Source of the DNA: Casuarius casuarius
Lineage: Eukaryota > Chordata > Aves > Casuariiformes > Casuariidae
Length of the DNA stretch: 64,000 nucleotides
Direction: 5' to 3'
NCBI GenBank assembly: GCA_003342895.1
Contig: PTFA01000091.1
Coordinates: 3,206,057 to 3,270,056, forward strand
Of the stretch, positions 1 to 39,429 are shown piece by piece. Position 1 is the stretch's first letter. Each line of letters begins with the position of its first letter. Under the pieces are notes generated by a model. The model worked only from the letters and a program-made list of their open reading frames with translations. It had not been told where the DNA came from and did no database searches. The position numbers and the translations under genes were made by a program.

Positions 1-1164
1 GTGTACAGTATTTAATGCAAGAGGACCAGAATCCCCAGTGCTGTTGACACCCAAAACTGTGTCAAGACAAGATACTAATAATCAGGGTCTTCAACTCAAA
101 TACCTGCATTTCTTTAGGGAATAGTGCAGATGTCCCCTTTGTTAAATTGAGACTGTTCCTAAGAGTATCAGACTTCAGTGCCTTTTGGATTGGCTAGGAT
201 CCTGATGGTTAATGGAACATCTGACCTTCTGGGGCTGCCTGCTATTCCTTGCAACTGAGCTTGCATTTTTATGTTGAGATGTGCTGAGCTGGCCAAAGGT
301 AATCTGGGCAGTCAGCGGTCCATGCTGTTCCAGCAGTTTCCAATTTGCTTGCATTTCCCATCAGCTGCCTTACATCTGAGATGAGTTGATTAGGCATTTG
401 TGTACTTATCATGCCATGTTGCGTCACGTCACATTATATCTTCCCAGTGCCTTTTTTAAACTGCCTTGACGTATGACACAAACTGAGCACACAATTGTTC
501 TGATCAGGATCACCTGTTCTCAATTTGGAGCGTATATAGAACGGGGTGGTGTCCAGTATGGATTGCTGCTTGTTCTCTACCTATCATGTCCTGTTACATT
601 GTAAGAATATATAGCAGATGGCAGGTGAAAGAGGTAAGCAAGAACACATGGCACAGGATGGGGTTATCTGAGGGTATTCCATGTCTTGGGTGCATTGTGC
701 AGCCCAAAGCTGAAAGCCAGTAGATACAAGAAGTTTCATGCCTGGCTTTGAGTTACAATATATTTTCCATAAGCTATCCTCTTGTATCCAGCACCTTTAT
801 CCACAAGAACTTCCCCTTAAATACAGTTTTGGACAAATATTTCTACCCTCACTGTAAGCTCTAAAAGCTCTCAGAAATGATGGGAATGCTAATCTGAGGA
901 TGAAGCTTGAAGAGCTCTGTGTGTTTAAACTAGTTTTTACCCAGACCTAAAGACTGCTATGATTAACATAACTGGAAGCTTTACTCTAGCATTTCGTTGC
1001 TGCTTGTAAGTAGACTGGCATGCCCTGAGGTGCTGGTAATATATCTAATATCCTCGTTGCAAGAGGATGCAGTAAGTATGATGGAGCCTATATCACTAGG
1101 AAACTTTCACCTTTAAATAACAGACACAGCCAGAGTGCACTGCACACATTACACTTGCAAAAAT

Positions 1165-1260
1165 CCTTGCTGGGGAGACATTTTCCCCATATTATAGGCG
1201 GGGAAAGTGAGAGGTAATGTCAAAACATCTGTCTGATGTGCAGGGCGAGAGTCTGCATGT
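1165..1260 (+). mobile_element. MIR-like SINE fragment
   Basis: TTTTCCCCATATTATAGGCG then GGGAAAGTGAGAGGTAATGT resembles 'TTATCCCCATTTTACAGATGGGGAAACTGAGGCA'. Short. Confidence 0.45.
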
Positions 1261-2700
1261 ACTTACTGCTTCTACTGCGCTTTCAGTATTTTAGCTCTAT
1301 GGGGACTGAAAGCGCATCGAAATTTTTTGAGAAGAATCCTACTTAACATTACATTTACTGAGGCCTAAGTTAAGAAAGAAATAAGAACAAAAGTTACATT
1401 ACCAGCTTGCCTGTTCTTAGCTTATAATACAGGGCCATGGCACAGCAATGGAGATTAACAAACCCCCATTGCTGCAGCACAGTAAGTCCATTCAAGAAGC
1501 CTCTTTGGGACCCTCCTGCTGACTTTCTGGCCACATCTGTCTGTCAACACTGTGGGAACGTTAATTTGGATATCAGGCTTTGTGTATCTGGATCCTTTCC
1601 AAAGCATGTGCTCCCCAGCTTGCATCAATTTAAATATTTCAGTTGGAAAAAAAAATCCCATCTATGGCTGAAATAGTTAAATAGTTACAAAGACCAGGCA
1701 TAAAGAACCTTGGGCAGACACGTTTGACTCTGAGAAGCAACTACCATCTTTGCTGTGACCCACATCTGATGCTGTTTGTTGTTGTAGTCCAACTGACAAG
1801 TCCAGTTGTACTAGGTACTGTGCCTACTGACAGCTTGTTTAAATGACAGTTGCAGCTATATTACTGTATTTATGTAATCACAGTGATGCTGTACAGGGAG
1901 ATTTCCCACAATGAAAGCAATAAGGTTAACCTTTATACCAGTTTATCTTTGCCCAAGTCCCTGCATTTCTATGTGCCTAAACTATTTCAGTAAGTAATCA
2001 TAACCTTAATCGATTGCTTAATTTTGAATGCCTCAGGAGCAGATTTTTGTCAGCAAAAAATGCGCAGATGTAAGAACTTTAAGATTTCATGTTATTGTTT
2101 ACATTAAAATTGTGTTTCTACAGTCTCTTATTTAGTGCCCTTTTATAGATTAGATAAAATATGTTGCAAACACTAAATAGCATGTATTATAATAAGCAGT
2201 GAAGTGGACTCTAATAGTTTACCGTTTATAAAGGGATTTAAAAAAAGAATAATAAACCCTTGCTAAGCAGAGTCTTAAACAGACAGGACAGACATAGTAG
2301 ATGATTGAGGAAAAATATTAACTAAATAAGAAGCCAATATTCTTTAATCTATCATTTTTCTGTTGCCCAGACACAGCCTGTCAGAAGTGATTTTCATATT
2401 GAACTGATTGGGGTTAACACTGCCTTAAGTGATTTCTTAAAAATTAGGCCCTCTCAGCATGGTAGTTGCACACATTTCAATTTAAATCAAATTTAAACCT
2501 ATTCTGAATGCAAGCCTACTCTTGAGTGTTTTGTCTTTAGCTTATAGCACTTTCCAGCTGGGTTAAGCTAAACAAGTAAACTATTCTTAAGTTGATATAG
2601 GTCTTCCTATTCAGACAGTTAACTAAATCAGTTTAAAATCATATTACTTTGAAATAGTTAAAACCACTAAGCCCCCACGAAGGTTGTTTTTTTTTGTTTT

Positions 2701-2732
2701 TGTGTGTGTGTTTTTTTTTTTTACACACACAC
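2701..2732. repeat. TG/T/CA hairpin-forming microsatellite
   Basis: (TG)5, a T12 run, then (AC)5: a perfect 10-base stem with a T loop. Confidence 0.9.
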
Positions 2733-4009
2733 AGTGCATCCCTCCTTTAGCTGATATGAAGAACTTGAACAGGTTTATAGGAGTCAAAAAATGGGAAGTT
2801 CATTGCAGAACAAGTAATGATAATAACTTTTAAAGACTGTGATTATGCAAAACACTAACAAATACAAACCCATTTCTAAACAGTTTAGATAAATAGCTAC
2901 CACTGTTGGGTCAACAAAACTTTCTCTAGCTATAGTTTAAAAATTTCTTCAAATCCTTCTTTTCTTTTTTTTTTGAACAGAGCAGGAAAGAAAACTATAT
3001 TCCCTGTCAACATGATGCCTGTGCCTTCATATCCATAGATCACTATGTTTCTTTAATGGGGAGGAGATGATTTTAGAGAAGCTGACTTGCTTCCTTCCAT
3101 CCTAGAGAAGGAGCACAAAGTTTCAGGTAATGGGGTAGGGAGAAGAGAAGCTGTTTTAAATGTATAGCAGAATTCTGTAAGTTAGCTTTTGAAAATGTAA
3201 TTATTTTTGTTCAACACACTTAAAATTTCCTTATGGTATAAAATAATCACAGTTTATGCAAGTCCCTGTGGTCTAGCTAAGGATTTATAATGAACCCAAA
3301 TCAACAGGTGTGGTTTGTAGGGCTCATTTTGGAATTACCACTGGCTCTTGGCATGGCTGAATTCCCAGAGTTGTGTTTTCTATGGTATCTCTAGTCAAGC
3401 CCGAAGGAGCCAGATGACTTCTCAGGCCCTATAAAGACTTTTTTATGGAGACTTGGAGTGTATTTATGTGCCGCATGCCCCCCCCCCAGCTTGTTAAAAG
3501 AAAGAATTTAGTACAGGTTTTCATTCTTATCTTAATACTCACATTTGTTTTGCAGATCACCTTTAAAAAAGGCCATAAATGTACTATAGGGCTTATTCCC
3601 TGTATGAGCCTAAACCTTGCAGCAGGTTTCAAGACATTGGCTATTGCATACAAAGCTGTGTATTAACTCTACAGGGCAGGCGTTTGATTTTACAAGTCCC
3701 TGAAGCCTAAGGAGAAGCCATTCCTCACATACGAGCTGGTATTTAAATGCAGCGTGGGTCAAATCCTTCCTGGTATAAATGAGTGTCAGTCCCCTGTTGT
3801 TTTAACATAGAATAGGCAGAGCTTGGAACCTTGCTTTAATCCAGTTGAATTCTTTTTTATTTCAACTAATCGAGACCATTTTTGGTCTATAAATATCAGA
3901 AGTCAGATTTTCACTACTGAGTCCTGTAATATTCAGTGTTCGCTATATTTACCGAGACTAACAGTGTGCCTTTTATATGCAGGCTGAATACTAATTGTAC
4001 ATCTCTTAC

Positions 4010-30635
<26,626 letters not shown>

Positions 30636-30834
30636 CTGGAAAGATAAAGAACCATGTCACTTCTGTTAACCATAACAAAGTATGTGTTGTTATATTCTGT
30701 CTTAAAGTACACATAACAGTGATTTACATGATGATATGTCAATAGACCAGAACTCTGAGAACTTGCAAAAAACCTCAGAAGTTAACAAAAATCAGGTAAA
30801 TTATAACCAATGTGATTGCAATCCACTTTGAGTT

Positions 30835-30890
30835 GCTCTCTTAGCTGGTATGAGTCTACATATCTACACTGATTTATACCAGTTTCTTCA
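30835..30890. repeat. Short palindromic interspersed repeat fragment
   Basis: TCTTAGCTGGTATGAGTCTA and ACTGATTTATACCAG form a decayed inverted repeat of the GCTGGTGTAAATC family, about 200 bases upstream of exon 7 in intron 6. Confidence 0.4.
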
Positions 30891-33449
30891 CTGCACTATT
30901 TTAGCCAACTTCTTTATCTTTCTCTTGCATATAAGGTCTTTCTTTTGCTGTCTGAATGGATTTTTCATGAAACAATATAGAAGGAAAATGTTATTGTAAA
31001 AACTACAAAAGCCGACAGGGCAACTCTGAGGCAGATAAGCCCTGAAACTACTTAGAATGTATTAAGAAACATAGAAACAAATGCAACTCCCCCAAAAAGC
31101 TGATGAAATTTCATGATGACTACATTTTTAGTTATTAAGATTTCAGTAACTAAAGCAGAAAGGCAGAACTGCCAGAAGTCCAGATTATAATCTTACATAG
31201 ATCTTGAGAGAGGATAACAAAAACACAAATTGAAGTAACACATGACAGTTCATACTGTCCAAACAGATAAACCTATTAACATTGTACAAAGTTATCATGC
31301 CAATTATTTTTGCCCTGTCACGTATTAGTTATTTATTCTGCGGAATTTAGTTTGTCATGTACGTAAGCTGAATCTTCAGCATCCGTGATTGGCCTACCCA
31401 ACACTATGAACTACAGCATATAGATTTTTGTTTTAGAAATATTAGGCAGACATTTTTCAGTAAGCTTTTCTGTACAAAATTTTCTGTCGAATCCATGGAC
31501 AAAAGGGTCCATCCCTTTATCATCTGATTCATTTATTAAACCTGTGAATTTCAGAGAAGACTACACTGTATGAAAAATCATAGCTGTTGGATTAAAAACA
31601 AAACAAGGATGTCTGTAAAATTCTGATGTAAAAAACAAGAAATTTTTTTAGCATCCTCTATCACAAGTGAAAATATTTTCTGTGATTCCTTTCTGAATGT
31701 GCATTTCCATTTGTAGGACAAAATGGGTTTAACTACAACGATTAAAAAAATCAGAGATTTTAAGAGGGGTGTGGAAATAAAAAGGCTTAGATATACAAAA
31801 AAGTAAATAGTTGAAGAATTAATTTAGAATACAAAGAACAGTTTATTTATTTATTTCTCTTGCTGAGTGCTTTCCTTAAAAAAAAAAAAATCAGCTTTTG
31901 CAGTAAGTTAAAGTCCCAGGTGAGCTAGGCCTATTTCCCTTTCTGTTACTATGACAACGATTTTTTACCGCAGTCCCTAAGTCCCTTCAGAACTCACACA
32001 TTCATGCCTTGAATTAGAACTTTAAAGGAGAAAGATGTATATTTCCTAGGGTTTACCAACACCAACCACCAAAATAGTCCTAATACAAGACAATAAAGCA
32101 GAAATCCACTTTTCCTTGTTACTGCTACATTCTTTGCATCACTTACCACTGTGGTATTTCTCCTCCATCTGCCCCAAACACACAAAGAAATATTGAAGGA
32201 TCTGATCCATTTATATGTTGCTTGAACAAAAACCTTCAAAAACCTCTCTACTACCGAACACACAAAAAAGACCCAGATAAGGTCATATAAAAATGACCAT
32301 CACAAAATACATCCTTCTGGTGAGCTTTTTTCATTACAATGTTCTTTCTTTTTTTTCCCCTTAAATTTGTGATAGTATTTTAAAAGATATCTAAAGTATT
32401 TATTTTCTGTGTGTGCATTTTACAAACTACTATTTTTATCCCCGTTATTCCTTCTTGTTTATGATTTAAACAGCTCACTGGTTCTTCATGTGGCACAGAC
32501 CAAGGTAAAAGCATCGTGTCCCTACCGCAGGCTCTCTTCACGTTGGTATTCAGGTTCTGTGGGAAAGATGGATCAATGCTCCTTTGTCTGAGGGCAACTT
32601 CGATGAACAGAGCCCTAGTTACGCAGTTGTATTCTGAACTAAAAATCATATACGACTTCATGTCTTCGGAGTCGCACCGAGTGAATACAACACACGAATG
32701 TGTCTGCTAACATTCTATCAAATAAGTCCTATTGACTCCTCACGCAAAAACCTGTGACCTCTTTTATTCGAATGATTTGGTAAGCAAGATTTTATCTGTT
32801 CGAATGTTTAAGAAGTAAAAATATTATGCATACCAGCATACTCAAACGTTCACAAGAGAACCTGCGCCAGAAGTGTTACTTGCAAGCCTTTCTTCCCCCT
32901 CCCCTCTCCCTAGTTATAATGCTCAAAAAATATTTGCAAATAGATAAACTGTGACGAGATCTATATATGCAAGGAAAAACTATAGAACAGAACCAAACTA
33001 TATTAGGAAACCAAGTAACTATTTACACGGAAATCAATGAGCCATTGGATAACTGATTGTTTTAGAGGGTAACTGCAAACAAAAACCACAAGAATCATGC
33101 CTGTTGTTACTTTGAAGGAAAAACAAAAGATCAAATCTATCACGAAAATGTTCACTGTTTTCTTTTAAAAATTTTCAAATGTTTACACCCCTATTCATCC
33201 AGATCAGAAAAACACACAACACAAACTAAAGAATGAAGAAGATCAGAGCACAGAAAGCTGTCTGTAACGGCACTGACTTGAGAAGAGCTAAGATACTGTG
33301 GCGATATATGGTACACAAAACCCTAAAAGGCAGATAACAGAAAGATAAAAAGTCTAGTTTACATGTTTAACAGTATTCATGACTGAATTCTGTAGTATCA
33401 CATGGCAATGAAAAAAATTTATATTTTCTGCTAAACAAATCCAAAATTT

Positions 33450-33545
33450 TGGGGTCCAGATCCCTAGCTGGTGTAAATCAGCAGTGTATGTGAAAATTGA
33501 CTTAGACTTCAATTAGATCTGTACTGATTCACACCAGTGGATGTA
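33450..33545. repeat. Short palindromic interspersed repeat (GTCCAGATCC...ACACCAG)
   Basis: GGGGTCCAGATCCCTAGCTG GTGTAAATCAGCA on the left and TGTACTGATTCACACCAG on the right form an imperfect inverted repeat around a TTGACTTAGACTTCAATT centre. I recall this layout as a very common non-autonomous repeat in turtle, crocodilian and bird DNA ('..CTCAGCTGGTGTAAATCAGCATAGCTCCATTGAAGTCAATGG..'). Confidence 0.6.
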
Positions 33546-34891
33546 TTATCCGTTAAATATTTACAGAAAACAAAACTCTTCTTCTCTCAGTGCTGTCTGT
33601 CTCCTACGAGAGGCAGAGCATTCTCATCTCTCCTCGACTGCTTTGGAATAAACATCATCCAGCATGCAAACATACTCAGCTTTAGAGTACTTAAGCCAGG
33701 ATATTTAAGCAACAGCAATTTTGGGAGTCCCACTTGAGACAACTTAAAGGTGCCTGACTTTCTGGAATTGCTCAGCACTGGGGCATCTGAAAGTTATGCA
33801 CCTTTAAGATAACACAAACTGTGCATCAATAATCCCTCATGTTACTTTTGAAAGTCCTGGCCTTGTTTTTTAGTACTTAAGGATTTTTGCAGTATTTATA
33901 TATTGCCTGACTTAAGAAATTTGTAGTTTCTTTGGAACTCAGTAGATAGGCTGCACAAAGACAGTCTTCCCCCCAGCACCCCAGATACAGACTTATTTAA
34001 AAGTGCATAGAGGAATTTTCATCGTTCCTCCAGTTGAACCAGGTCACACTCTTTCTCCTTTCAGAGTTTTTCCAGTCAATTTTTAACTGCAACTGGGCAT
34101 CCGCATAAAGTATTTGGTCTGTCATTACATATACGTATATATTTTAAATGGTTGCATCTGGGAAAGGCATTAATATTTATTGCAACATTAGAATAAAAAT
34201 AACTTGGGGGGAGCAAAGAGGAGGGAAGGCTTAGCACTAAATGAAGCTGATTTAGGGCTAACAGGAGAATTGCAGAAGGGCTTTATGATTTTTTTTTTTA
34301 ATTAGAACCTTTAGCCAGTTTTTGCCCTTAACCTATACATATATCAAAAAATAAAAAATAAGTTTTAAAAAATTAGCCCATTTTCATATTTCTTACTTGG
34401 CCTTTGTTCCCTCCTAAGGACTGCATTAGCTATGGATTTAGCAGATAACTCTGATTCCAGCCAAGCAGAGAGAGCACAGATCAACATTCAAGGGCACGGA
34501 GGGAAAACTTAAATAACGTTGAATGACTACCACCAAAAATTCTGGCATTGCTATAGAAGACCCAGTTAATTTAGTGCAGAAACAAATTAAGAAATACCAC
34601 AAACTATCTTTTTTTCTCTCTCTATTGTCTCTCTGTCATAAACTAGAGCCTTCTATCTACAGATCGAGTACACTCGCAGAGGTGTCCAAAATACCACTTT
34701 AAATATACGAATAACTCCCTCTTTTAAGATTTAGAGGTAGCTGTTTCAAAAGTTACTGCTTCTCCTAATGGGAGTTACTATCACGCTGCTGAGTTGGGTT
34801 GATGAATCATTTAAGTGCCCTTTTTTCACTTCAGTAGAAAGACAGCTGTGTTACCTCAACTATTTTTCAGCACTAGTTTGAGCAAACCTGT

Positions 34892-34983
34892 CCGACTTTG
34901 GGTGGGAGCAGACGAGGAGCGCTCGCACAACGCAGCACGGCACGGGGGCGGAACAAACTGCCCCGCAGAGGACCGGCAACGGG
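34892..34983. promoter_or_regulatory. Small CpG-rich islet in intron 6
   Basis: About eleven CpG dinucleotides in roughly 90 bases (for example CACGGCACGGGGGCGGAAC), against very few in the AT-rich flanks. It could be an unmethylated regulatory site, a minor promoter or chance. No TATA box or initiator is convincing. Confidence 0.3.
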
Positions 34984-35394
34984 CAGTGAGCAAGGATGAG
35001 GGCAAAGTAGGGAAGGTCTTCAATCTCTCAAGCTGTTTCCAGAGTGATTGCTGACCCACACCCTCGCTCTGTCTATGTATTCCTACATTATTTGGTTCTC
35101 TAACTGTCTGAGGCAACATTAAAATGTGACTGGAACTAGAAAACATGTACTACCTTTGGGAGTATTTATCCTCCATCTCTTGGATGATTGATAAAATAGT
35201 CAAAGACTGTTGGAGTCAGAAAAAAAAAAATCTTTCCAGTGACTTCAACAGGACTAGACTGAGGCCCTAAAGAGCAGTCCCACATGCAACAGAAGGTGTA
35301 GTTTAAAAAAAAATCCATTAATGTTTTTTTTAAACCCTGCCACAAGACCTGGGACTGATTAGTCTCACCACATGGAGCCACAGAAATAGATAAT

Positions 35395-35630
35395 AAGCTT
35401 TGCGCTTTTATAGCGCTATTCTATGGGACTTAAACTTCAATTAATTCTGCCTCACAAAACCCCTCTGCAGCAGGTGGTGTAACTCACCATTTTACAGGCA
35501 AAGATGCCGGGGCCTGGAAGCTGGAAGGGAATTGCTCCCCATCCCATCCCATCCCAGGTCCGCTGCAGAGCTGGGACTAGAACTTAGATCTCCTGACTCC
35601 TGGTTCTACATCTTAACTAACCTTCCTATC
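35395..35630 (+). mobile_element. MIR-like SINE copy
   Basis: Sense-order MIR blocks are visible: TTTATAGCGCTATTCTATGG, TTCAATTAATTCTGCCTCAC, CACCATTTTACAGGCAAAGA, CAGAGCTGGGACTAGAACTT and ATCTCCTGACTCCTGGTTCT. A local triplicate of ATCCC sits inside. Well preserved for an old copy. Confidence 0.75.
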
Positions 35631-36534
35631 AACCTTTCGTGCTTTCTTACAGCATAGGAACAGAATCAAGAGATCTAACATTGTTTTAATCTTGTAAACA
35701 GCCAATAGAGACGCTTGAAAAAATATCCCTTGTAAAGCAAATACTGAGGTAATCTTGTCCTGTTTAGGTTGCTGTAGAATTTGGATTCATGGCCTCAGTC
35801 ATTCTTTGTCATGGGAATGTGCCTACCATCTAGTTTCATTATGTTTAATCAGCAAATCCTATGATGCTACTATCTAAGGAGAATGTAAAGACATGATGAC
35901 ATTCTGCTCCATGATTTAAGTGCTTTCCAAAAAGTCTCGAAGTGAACTAAAAGAAAAAAACAAAAGCTGTTACTATGAATAATTTTGCTCCAGTTTAACA
36001 ATATTAAGATGAAATATGAGATGAACCACAGAGCTATCATTACATTAAGGGCCTGACTCCAACTCCATCAAAGCTAGGAAATTCTGAGATCAGGGTCTCT
36101 TGTCCTCCCCTCAACTCACCCATGTGTGTCTTGGCACTGCAGACTCTGAGGTAAGTGTGACAAGTAACCCGACCCGATGCCACGACACGACAAAGTGGAG
36201 GGCTTTACTTGGAATTTCTTCCTTTCAGAGGGACTAGATCAGATCTTGCACATACATTTGAAGGTCGGTATTTAAAATCAATTAATTGCATTTATTTGAT
36301 ATCATCATCTTGATTTTAATGAATATCTCAGTAGAAGACTTCTTTATAATCTGAATGTTTGTCTCTGGAGTAATTCTGCTCTATTATGTCAGGGAGTATT
36401 ATTAGGGAGCTGATCAGAAAATTTCCTACCCTTTTCCAGCAGTTATAGTCAAAGTGGGAGCAGGCATTTCACAGAGGCATTCTAAATGAACACACGCCTT
36501 ATACTGTGTGAGAAAGGAGTGAGGTTATTATAAT

Positions 36535-36680
36535 AATCCAGAGTATTTATATGATACTCCACAAACAGCAGCTAATTAATCTTCACAAAACTCCTGTGCA
36601 TAAAGTGTGAACCCAGTTCCACAAATGTGAAAATCAACATATGTAGGTCAAAAGACTTTTTCTGAGTTTGTCGGAGCTTT
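36535..36680 (+). mobile_element. MIR-like SINE fragment
   Basis: ACAAACAGCAGCTAATTAAT then CTTCACAAAACTCCTGTGCA and CCAGTTCCACAAATGTGAAA follow the MIR order 'ACAAACATTAATTAATCCTCACAACACCCCTGTGAGG...TTTTACAGATGAG'. Truncated. Confidence 0.6.
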
Positions 36681-37224
36681 ACTGTGAGAGAAGGCAAAAG
36701 GAGTCAGATGATACTGTATCCCAAGCCTAGACTACGAGAAGGGAAGTTGGTTGTTCGTTTGTCCTTTCTTTTTTAAGAGAAAGACTCCAGTTGTACCAAA
36801 GTCGTCACATGAACATTATGCCTTCCACTCCTGCCCCCAGCAACATTCTCATTTCCTGATGTGAAAAACAAGAAACACTTCTCTATCCTCCTGCCACCTT
36901 CATTCAAAGCAATTTCTTTAGTTACGGGAGCACCAGTCTGGTTAGACTTTTCGCGAGCTCTCGACTTTTGCATGCAGAGGACAAGCAGCCTACGCAGGGG
37001 AACTCCATGTCTAAGGGAGGAGTGCTGAAACACCACGGGAACGCTGGAGAGCAGTGCCCAGGGTCCCACTTGGCTCTAAGGAACACAGGGACCTTTCACT
37101 ACCTTCCTGAATCCCTTGGTTTCTGTTCACACTAATTCCTCAGTTCTCAGGCTTATAATTTCCTAATATTTATTGCCCTCTACTTGCCTTCCCATACACT
37201 CTCCTATCCAGTCTTTGTCTTTAC

Positions 37225-37335
37225 ATCTTGTCTGTAAGTTGATATAGGGGATAGTAAAGAGCGTAGTATATGCAGTCCTCAGGGAGATGGACTAAGTGAT
37301 TTTTTTGAGGTCCCTTACGCATAAGTTTCTATGTT
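37225..37335 (+). mobile_element. CR1-type LINE 3' end fragment
   Basis: Shows the CR1 3' terminal pattern: GGGAGATGGACTAAGTGAT, then TTTGAGGTCCCTTACGCAT, then TTTCTATGTTTCT. This corresponds to the usual 'GGACTAGATGACCT..TGAGGTCCCTTCCAG...TTCTATGATTCTATG' tail. The copy is truncated and diverged. Confidence 0.7.
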
Positions 37336-38303
37336 TCTTACTTTTATGCTTCCATCTATACTGTTCTGCAATATACAGCACCTTCTTCCACCTTTCTCTT
37401 CATCTCCACTTCTCTCCATGTCCCTCAGTTTCTAGGAACTAATCCTGACCATTTTCTACAAAGTCTTTTTCCTGTGCTCTGCATTTCTTTTTTGGCTTTG
37501 AAATAGAAGCTCCGCTAGGTAGGGTCTGCTTCTGCAATGGTCTAAAGTGTACAGTTCAGGAGTAACTGCACTGATGTTAGCCGAACTGTAATGGCAAAAG
37601 TGAAGCTGGCTTCAAGATGTGAGACTTTTGTGTATTTCTACTTGTATTATTAAATCAGGGTGGTTTGGACCAAAATCTACAAGACTCAAAGATCCTTTGC
37701 ACTTAGGAAAGTCTAGATCAGAAGTTTTCTGTTTAGGCCCATCTTTATTATTAAATTAATATTTAATCAATCAGTGACAGCATGCTTATTCCAAGAAGCT
37801 TGCAATACAAAGCATATGAAGACATACAGATCAGATAAACATAATAGAGAACAGGTGGAATTAGTGCTTTTATTTTTAAAAAGGAGAAAAGCTCAAAAAG
37901 GATGTTAAAATGCCACAAGGCATTGTGTTCTCTAAATAAATTGGAAACATCAGATAATTTTAAATATCAAAACAATTCAGCATTCCAAGGCTAATGATCC
38001 AATGTCATATATCCACTTCTACTGCTTAATATCCTGCTTTCTTTCTCCCACACTTAGTCAATCCCTTCAATTTGGATTTTAAATCTAAACTTTAAGTTTT
38101 GAGGTTTGGACCATTATTTACAGCCTGTTTTCTTGTGCTTTGCATTCAGATCTGGAATACAACCTGGAAGCACCGTAAGAAGGCAGACAACTATAACAGC
38201 AGGTGTATAATTTTCAGTCTCTGTCCCGTTCCAATGCTGAGCTCAGAAAAACTAACACAGGAGGTGGGTGGGAAAATGGAACAAGAAAGGTTAGTGATTC
38301 AGC

Positions 38304-38333
38304 TAAGGTAGGCTGATTGATCAGCCTACCTTA
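38304..38333. repeat. Perfect 14-base inverted repeat with 2-base centre
   Basis: Arms TAAGGTAGGCTGAT and ATCAGCCTACCTTA pair perfectly around TG. A third, partial copy (CAGTCTACCTTAA) follows immediately, suggesting a template-switch or slippage origin. Confidence 0.9.
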
Positions 38334-38469
38334 ACAGTCTACCTTAAAATTATGAGATGGCAGTATTCATCTTAAAACTGCTTCTAATTATGATCGTCAT
38401 GCCAAGAGGTCCTAATCACACTTGGGCAAATAATGCTCTGTGAAACATATTAAACAAAGAAGATACAGG

Positions 38470-38600
38470 GTGGAAGTGCTGGTATCTTGTATTTCAGATG
38501 AATTAAGAAAGAATGTTGCACCTTGAGTTCATGACAAAGGTTGGACTTGAATTCATGTCTGACTCCCAGTCTCATGCCTTAACCACAAAACAATTCCTCG
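38470..38600 (+). mobile_element. MIR-like SINE fragment (3' part)
   Basis: ACAAAGGTTGGACTTGAATT then CATGTCTGACTCCCAGTCTC and ATGCCTTAACCACAAAACAA match the MIR 3' part ('AGAGCTGGGATTCGAACCCAGGTCTCCTGACTCCCAGTCC.. ATGC..CCACTA'). Confidence 0.55.
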
Positions 38601-39429
38601 GATACCCTGTCTCTCCACAGCTTAAGACATTGTATTCTTCACTGCCCTCTATCCAGCGGCTGTTTTTAAAGGCTTAGTTTCCAAACTAATAGTAACTGAA
38701 GGTAAAGCTGCAATATGTCATGCCAAACCCAAAACATGTCAGTATACTTGATGCTTATATTCTGTATATTCTCCAACTTCTACACTAGTTTCATCTCTGA
38801 AGCAGATTCTGTCCCACTCTACCCGTTCTACCTGCAGCAGCAGGTATACACATCAGCAACTGCAATTCACACTCATTTGGTAAATGCTTACGCTGTCTTG
38901 AAAAATGATCCTATTTTCAAGAAACAAGGGTTGGATGAGAGGGCATTGCCAGTTATATAGACAGTCATTTCTCGGTGCTGAATGCAGTTATTTGGCATGG
39001 CCACATTTGCTAGGAAAAAAAATCTCCAAGGAAAACCTCCTTGTTTGTGCACTCTGATGAAAACCTGACACCATTAATGAAAATAATAATTGAACTCTAT
39101 GGGTTCGAATTGAAAATGAAACACAACACTAACAGCGTGTTTGTAATTGCAATTGTTCTCCAAAAAGTCTTTGGAGGGCTCTTTGCAATCTGAGCAGTTT
39201 CCCTTTTCCTCTGGGTTTTCCTTCTCCCTCCCACGCCAAAACTTTCCAGTAACTTACAAGACAATAGCTAAGAGCTTATTTATACTCTAAGATCCATATT
39301 ATTCATGCCATTTGGCGCACAACCAAATGCCATAGCGTAATCGAAAGTCAATAGGCAGGGAGGTAATAGAGTAGAGGATTGGGCTGACTGGCTGTTGAAA
39401 GGGACGTTCAGATAATATTCCCTGGTTTA

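Larger units (their letters stand above)
1..4009 (-). other. EBF2: EBF2 intron 15 (3' portion only)
   Basis: I read this stretch for the terminal exon (reverse complement of a GLVVPPM coding run) and did not find it, so it is intron. It holds one probable MIR-like fragment near 1165, a TG/T/CA hairpin at 2701-2732, poly-T and poly-C runs (a nine-base C run ends near 3488), and otherwise unremarkable AT-rich sequence. Confidence 0.75.

Noticed and set aside
3303..3356. Possible terminal EBF2 exon (AG then CCATGCC, open to a stop)
   Set aside because: The phase would fit (Ala-Met), but the next residues do not resemble TGLVVPPM and the upstream acceptor lacks a pyrimidine tract.
32380..32661. 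93-codon minus-strand frame in intron 6, checked as a missing EBF2 exon or nested gene
   Set aside because: No EBF residues, no zinc-knuckle cysteine spacing and no credible splice sites at its ends.
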